A DNA stretch of 64,000 nucleotides from Echinometra lucunter (lineage: Eukaryota > Echinodermata > Echinoidea > Camarodonta > Echinometridae), in assembly GCA_029962745.1 (NCBI GenBank), contig CM057161.1:8838882-8902881 (forward strand), written 5' to 3'. A program made the position numbers and the translations under genes. The notes beneath the pieces are model-generated. The model made no database searches, was not told the DNA's origin, and was given only the letters and a program-made list of their open reading frames with translations. Positions 58,382 to 64,000 of this stretch are shown here, in pieces. How positions within the stretch are numbered: position 1 is the stretch's first letter; the number at the start of each line of letters is the position of its first letter.

Positions 58382-58689
58382 AATGTAAGACAAACTTATT
58401 GCTCGCAAAATTCATTCAAAGAAAAAAGGGAAAGAAAAGAAAAAGAGTAAAACAGACAGTATGGTTGATTTTGAAAAAAATCGAAGAAACGTGCCCAAAA
58501 TGAAGCAAACATTGTCACCAATATTATCACCAGTATAATCGTATTTCCATGATTATTGTAGTTTACAGTTGTGTGTTCCAGTTATGCCATTTTGTACTCT
58601 TTGTGCATTGTTTATCACTAGATGTTCTTGTAAATGTGTTATGGACTTCTTCATATGCATAAGTCTGGAATAAAATTAGGAGTCTTGAA

Positions 58690-58997
58690 ATGAATGTAAC
58701 TGAAAAAGAAGCAAGAATGAAGTATGTTGCTAACCGCATAAAATTGATTAAGAAAAGCTCTCGTTTACATCTTTCTCGGAATAGACAAACGGAACATGAT
58801 AAGAAAGGACCGAGTGCCCATCAAATTTACAAGTATAACCAGTTGATTCTGAGAACAGAAACTGCGACAACAAAATGGCGCGAAAACAACATTTAAATGA
58901 GCTCCGTTGCTATATTGACAGAGGCGTAAAGGATTTTCGCGTATATCTCAAATTGCTCAATGCTGACAGAGCTCCAGCATGTGGATTGTTAAAATAG
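58690..58997 (+). other. Two overlapping short ORFs, unrecognised
   Basis: ORF 58690-58896 (68 codons, Lys/Arg-rich, opening MNVTEKEARMKYVANRIKL) is followed in another frame by 58875-58997 (40 codons, opening MARKQHLNELRCYIDRG) with a good AAAATGG start. Both readings look less low-complexity than other ORFs here. They could be a frameshifted remnant of one coding sequence or chance. No family is recognised. Confidence 0.25.
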
Positions 58998-59397
58998 AAG
59001 GTCTCACCAGTCGAAATCAGTTTTAAAAAAAACTATAACATTCCAATGCAACCTTAGGCCCAAAATCCGGGTTTGGCTGCCGGACTAAAGTATTCTTTGA
59101 CTAACATGCCGTTTTTAAATAACTTTTCTTTTTTGGTCATGGCATAGCAGTACCATAGTTCAAAAGATATGGCAGTTTTTGTACATAAAGCAGAATATGA
59201 ATCCGTCTTGCTAAAAAGGGTCACTTTCTGGAATAGTAAGAACAGAAAATATTGCCCTCCTTAAATATGGGGGGTGGGGTGGTTTGAGGCGCTCACGAAA
59301 TATCATGGACTTTTCTTCCACAGTTTATATTTTTACTATTCAGGCGTAACTTCCTGTCCTACCCCTTTTCTTCAACTGTGTCTCTTTCTGATCTAAT

Positions 59398-59457
59398 TCC
59401 TCTTCCTCACCCCCTCCTCTCTGCACCTCTCTCTTTCTCCCTCTCTCTCATTCTCTC

Positions 59458-59491
<34 letters not shown>

Positions 59492-59515
59492 ACCCCCCCT
59501 CTCTCTCTCTCTGTC
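59398..59515 (+). repeat. (CT)n-rich tract
   Basis: Interrupted (CT)n with a CACCCCCC break at about 59491. Confidence 0.92.
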
Positions 59516-59535
59516 ACTCTGCCTCGGTTTCTTTT

Positions 59536-59897
59536 TTGACAATGCTATTGCTGCCAGTCCTGGTAAGAAACTTACCAATGGAAAGAAAAAACTCTTATTT
59601 AATATTTTCTAATCGAAAGAGTCCACTCCTTCCCCCCCCCCCCTCCAACTCTTTTTAAAAGCTGAGAAACACTGATCGCAACAATTCTAAACCTCGAACT
59701 CGTTTTGACAGTGTTATTGCTTCCAGTCCTGGTAAAAAAAACAAAACAAAAACAAAAACAAAAAACTGACCAATGGAATGAAAACACTCTTATTCCATAA
59801 TTTCTCATCGAAAGAGTGCACTCCCCCCCCCCATTTTTAACTGTTTAAAAGCTGAGAAACACTGATTGCAATAATTCCAAACCTCGTACTTGTAACG
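59536..59897 (+). repeat. Tandem duplication, two units of about 170-190 bp
   Basis: Unit 1 (59536-59704) and unit 2 (59705-59897) share TTGCNNCCAGTCCTGGTAA, ACCAATGGAA, CTCATCGAAAGAGTGCACTC (TCTAATCGAAAGAGTCCACTC in unit 1), AAAAGCTGAGAAACACTGAT and AATTC(T/C)AAACCTCG. Each unit contains a C homopolymer. Unit 2 has an extra AAAAC-repeat stretch. Confidence 0.92.
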
Positions 59898-60424
59898 ACA
59901 CGTGGCCAGACTAACAAGAGGATATACTCGACTTGATCGAGTCATGGTTGCCATGGTTACTGACGTGATTGTGCATATTAATGTTTTCTCACCTTGGTTT
60001 CGTTTAATGAAGACAATACTCACCGGTCCTGTGACATTTGGAATGGACTCGACTTCAAGAGAAGGCAGTGTTAAATCACAATGAACGTCACTGAAATTAC
60101 AGGGAGGATCAGGATTTAAAACTCACCTGAAATCAGAAAAGCTTATTGCAAATATTTTCGAATCTATTAAAAAAAAACAAGATTTGTCATTTTTCTATGA
60201 ATAGTAAGATATAGAATCCTCTCTAAGCTGATAAAAAAATTTGCTTCTTCCTTAAAAGTAAGATTAATTAGCGAAATAGAGTTGAGAATAATTCAGATCC
60301 ATTAAAAAAAAGTCTAGAAGAGCTTTTGTTTTGCATTTCTGTAATTGATTATTTCTTCAAAGCTTCATTTTGAAGCTTAGACAAATGGCTCCTATTGACA
60401 GATGGATATATCTCTTTCAGCATG
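59898..60424. other. No gene recognised
   Basis: Ordinary AT-rich DNA with short unsupported ORFs. Confidence 0.5.
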
Positions 60425-60671
60425 ATCTAGAACTGCTGAAGGCTCTTGACTCTTATCCGAGAGGTCCTGGGTTCGATCCTCGCTGGGTGCTTACATCCTT
60501 GGGCAAGATGTTTTATCTACAATTGTCCCACTCGACCCAGGTGTATACAAATGGGGACATAATAGCAATAGCTGGGGTAATAATGATTTGCAGGGCCCTC
60601 AGGAAGAACAGCACAGAAGTTGATGAGGCCTCACTGGGTTAACAAAATTGAGCCTATCATTATTATTATTA

Positions 60672-60705
<34 letters not shown>

Positions 60706-60715
60706 CGTCATTATT
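60425..60715 (+). repeat. tRNA-derived SINE with (ATT)n tail
   Basis: B box GGTTCGATCCT (60470-60480). The body includes CTGGGTGCTTACATCCTTGG, CTCGACCCAGGTGTATACAA and AGCTGGGGTAATAATGATT; the tail is (TTA)n at about 60658-60715. The A-box region is degenerate. It belongs to the same family as the minus-strand copy at 14543-14795. Confidence 0.85.
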
Positions 60716-61253
60716 ATGATAAAAATGACTATATTTCATTCTTTATCTCTTGTCTGTTGATACCAATCTCTCTCCCCTTCTCTCTCTCTCTTTCTGCCTA
60801 TCTATCATTCTTTCTGTCTATTTATCAACTCTATCTCTTATACCTCTCATTTACCAGTGTATTATATCTGCTTGTATTCATTGTTTCTTCCCTATCTCCC
60901 CTCCTCCGTTCTCCACTCCCTCTTTATCCCTCTCTCCTCGCTGTCTCTGTACTTTCTCTCCCCCATCCCTTCTCCTTTTCTTACTCACTGTATCCATTTC
61001 TATCTCTCTCACTCCTAAAAGCTATTTTCATTCGAGTCACACCATTTCCTCTATCCGCCCTCGTCTCCGCTTATACTGTCAGATACTATCTCGTGTTAAC
61101 GAGGCGAGTAAACGACCCTTATACCTGACAGTGGTCATTTCCGCACAACATTCTTCAAAGCTTTCGCATCTTTCAAAGTCCTATCTATCACGCATTCATT
61201 CCACTGTCTGCTTCCCCATCATCAGCCAATCATTCTATATCAGTACAATGTTG
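60716..61253. other. Pyrimidine-rich stretch without a gene
   Basis: CT-rich from about 60760 to 61010. The Ser/Leu/Pro-rich ORFs (60750-61355) are composition artefacts and the longer one runs into the next element. Confidence 0.75.
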
Positions 61254-61592
61254 GAAAGGCGGATCCAGGGGGCCGAATCGGCGGCCCCCCCCCCCCCCCC
61301 CCCATTGAAACCCAGCGCACCCTTGAAACCCAGCGGCACCTTTTCTTTTGCTTGACAGCACATTTTTCGAGTAAAAAAGACACCTGAAAAAGCCGACGCC
61401 CCTTCCGAAACCAAAGATCATTTTCTTCTTTTTCTTATTTTTTGCTTTTTTATCAGTGACTTTTTTTGGGGGGGGGGGGTTAAAATAGACACGTGGTAAG
61501 GACCTTTTCTTTCGTTTGTCATCAAATTTTTCGAGTAAAACGGACACCTGAAAAAGCCGACGCCCCCTTGAAATATGCTGGATCCGGCCCTG
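61254..61592 (+). mobile_element. GGCGGATCCAG-ended element, copy 3 (339 bp)
   Basis: Left end AAAGGCGGATCCAG; right end GCTGGATCCGGCCCTG (near-inverse). An internal segment containing TTTTTCGAGTAAAA and GACACCTGAAAAAGCCGACG occurs twice (about 61354-61402 and 61528-61566), explaining the greater length. Contains C and G homopolymers. Confidence 0.9.
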
Positions 61593-61616
61593 ATGTAGTT
61601 TTGAGAATATTACTGT

Positions 61617-61818
61617 CGATTAGGGAGGAGGGGCACAACTGATCCATGTCCCCCTTTTTTGAAACCTAGTTCGCAAAGCATATCAAAGCGACTCCCAAAT
61701 GCCCCCAACCTTTCCACAATAGGCATCTGAAACTGTGATAACCATTTTTCTCCCCTTGTCAGCGAAGTTTTCGTATTGTCGTCCCTCTCTTAAACAGAAC
61801 TCGGCTTCCGCCCTGTCA
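61617..61818 (+). mobile_element. Decayed relative of the GGCGGATCCAG-ended family
   Basis: The word order AGGGGCACAACTGATCCA, TTTGAAACCTAGT, CTTGTCAGCGAAGTTTTCG, CTCGGCTTCCGCCCTGTC follows the other copies but at much lower identity. It lies 25 bp after copy 3. Confidence 0.5.
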
Positions 61819-62264
61819 TACGATTGGAAAGGTTTCTGTTTCCCCTTTCACCTACATACAGTTAAAACAAACGGCTGATTTCATGTTTTGTTTGAGCTGA
61901 GCAAAATCTTTCGTCTTTGCTTTGTTTGCTCTTTATGCAAAAACTTAAGCTGACGCAAGGTTTTAATTGGCGTAGGACTACGTCAGATACCTCTACGGTC
62001 TATGATGCGTCAAGCAGGAGCTGAATGATTAAGTAATGATATAATGAAAATAAAAATACACACAATCATGGACAGTGAAAATGCAAACATTTCCTTGAAC
62101 CACTGACGCACACAAATTTTCGCCAAGGCCCGGCTCACGAGCGGCGATATTTCGATTGCGCTATTACCTCCTCTAATCCAGCCGGTAAAAGTTGTTAACC
62201 CGCACCTCAAATATTAAACGTCTTATTGACAATTTTAATTTTGCAGTCACCTCTTTGAATGGCA
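61819..62264. other. No gene recognised
   Basis: The minus ORF at 62010-62210 has no identifying features. Confidence 0.5.
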
Positions 62265-62537
62265 GAGCTTTTGTGGTATAGTGGATATGTGACCCACAAC
62301 TAGGTACGGGTTTCGAATCCCTGCCGCATCACTAATGTCCTTTGGCAAGACATCAATTTGCATTTGTCACACAAGATCCAGATCTGTGTATGAGTTGGTA
62401 TACTGCATAGTAGGATTTATTCCTTTAACGCACCGAGCGCAACGGTTGCGGTGCTAAATCCGGGGTAATAATTTGCTTGCAGGACCCTCTGTGAGGACAG
62501 TACATAGTACTGAAGAGACAATCCGATACACAAGACT

Positions 62538-62540
<3 letters not shown>
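62265..62540 (+). repeat. tRNA-derived SINE with greatly expanded tail
   Basis: A box TGGTATAGTGGA (62274-62285) and a B box with one extra T (GGTTTCGAATCC) form the head. ACTAATGTCCTTTGGCAAGA and GCATTTGTCAC match the SINE at 22484. The tail is the trinucleotide block that starts at 62538. Confidence 0.88.
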
Positions 62541-62938
<398 letters not shown>

Positions 62939-63389
62939 TTTAATGAAACGCAAGAGACCGGACCAGTCATTGATGCGATCCTCAGCAAAAACAACGCCTC
63001 GTGTGTAACCAGCCTTAGGTTTGACTGGCGCAGATAATGACGCAGTGGAAATGACGCTATGTGTGCACGTGGATTGATACACACTTATCTTGATGTCGAT
63101 ATGGATATTTTGCCAAGGCACCAATATAACAACATTATTGCAGTTTACAGCAAAGCGTAACCCATGCACTATTCAATTTAATTCAGTTTAGTCTAAATGA
63201 ATCACAATTATTGTAGCCTTCTTGTCTTATTCTATAAATTTACTCCTTTCAGTTAAATTGAGTTTGTATAGATGTATATAATTTTCTTTGTATGTGAAGA
63301 AAAATCATGTCAAGAAAGTTATCTGTAAATTTTCTTCGGCGTGTTTTCAATCACCTCATAAGTCTAGAATAAAGAAAAAACCCTTTTAA

Positions 63390-63430
<41 letters not shown>

Positions 63431-64000
63431 GAAATTTCGGAGAAAGACCAAATGATGTTCGTTAATAAAAGTACTCAAGTCTACATATACAAATATATAT
63501 TGGTCCCAAAAGAATGAGCTTTCTTGCTACTTTTTGATATATGTATATATATGTATATTGCTTTTCAGCATTTTAGTTTATTCAGAAGTCAGTTCCTATT
63601 TAGAATAAAAAGTAATTATGGAACCCATATTCCCCTTTCCTTTTTACCTCAGAATAAGCATGAACAAGTATGTACTTTCTAATAATATATTTCCATCTAT
63701 CCATCATTTTTCCTAGAATTCCAGAAGAATATGGAACATGTCAAGAAAAGAAAATGAAATAATGGGGTGCTCGAGACGACAGGTCAAAACACATAAGAAA
63801 TCCTGTTATATCGCAAAGACCTCATACCGTATGCAAATATTTCCTTAAGCTGGAGATCTCGTCGACGGCGATGTAAGATCTGAGGGGGTCGTGGGGCATT
63901 AGAGATTATACCGACAACCGGTATAATCATGTCGACCTTTAGCGGTCCACTCAATCATTTTTTCTCTGCTTTCTTTCTAGAGTGAATATATATATCCCTC
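62939..64000. other. No gene; (AT)n microsatellite
   Basis: (TA)n at about 63393-63428, with more TATATG-type sequence near 63480-63560. No coding region or element boundary is supported to the end of the window. Confidence 0.6.

Overview
This window looks like non-coding, repeat-rich DNA of an animal, most probably a marine invertebrate deuterostome. An echinoderm, and a sea urchin in particular, is my best guess. The basis is AT-rich sequence without dense genes, very many CT/GA and trinucleotide microsatellites, long C or G homopolymers, tRNA-derived SINEs, 5'-truncated non-LTR retrotransposons with (ATT)n tails, and a high density of short fold-back DNA elements (MITEs). The species call is inference; no marker gene in the window settles it. 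Two runs of exactly 500 N (13622-14121 and 33257-33756) are assembly gaps.

Nearly every open reading frame is either low-complexity translation or a shadow inside a repeat. Recognisable protein-coding sequence is of two kinds. (1) Dead retrotransposon ORF2: one fairly long copy at about 8490-11198 (end of the endonuclease domain, reverse transcriptase with FADD, C-terminal region, hexanucleotide tail), plus two C-terminal stubs on the minus strand at 18722-19250 and 46964-47455. (2) One candidate for a real host-gene first exon on the minus strand, 34353-34295: a good-context ATG after an in-frame stop, a typical signal peptide, then a consensus splice donor, with CG-rich DNA just upstream. 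This is the best evidence for a cellular gene in the window.

Layout. 0-8 kb: three fold-back elements (1310-1893, 2150-2276, 4604-5189), one MITE (6297-6749) inserted in a degenerate tandem-repeat tract, and duplicated segments. 8.5-11.2 kb: the LINE. 12.1-12.9 kb: a complex inverted/direct repeat cluster. 14.3-14.8 kb: a MITE and a SINE. 15-26.9 kb: mostly featureless DNA with one LINE stub and one SINE. 27.8-32.3 kb: a dense MITE cluster, including an element nested in another repeat. 34.3-35 kb: candidate exon and CG-rich upstream region. 36.3-42.4 kb: a fold-back element, a minisatellite, a long GAA tract, a second copy of the 28.8-kb repeat and two SINEs. 45-50 kb: a GATA tract, a piggyBac-like MITE split by a LINE stub, and another fold-back element. 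50.8-61.8 kb: three copies plus one decayed relative of a GGCGGATCCAG-ended element, a candidate solo LTR, a 1.3-kb fold-back, two more MITEs and an intact copy of the piggyBac-like MITE. 60.4-63 kb: two SINEs, one with a tail of about 400 bp of trinucleotide repeat.

The sequence records insertion history rather than a working gene system: elements inside elements, related TTAAAGG-ended families and SINE tails seeding microsatellites. I found no operon-like, defence-like or otherwise new multi-gene system. Boundaries are read by eye and are usually good to a few bases at inverted termini and to tens of bases elsewhere.
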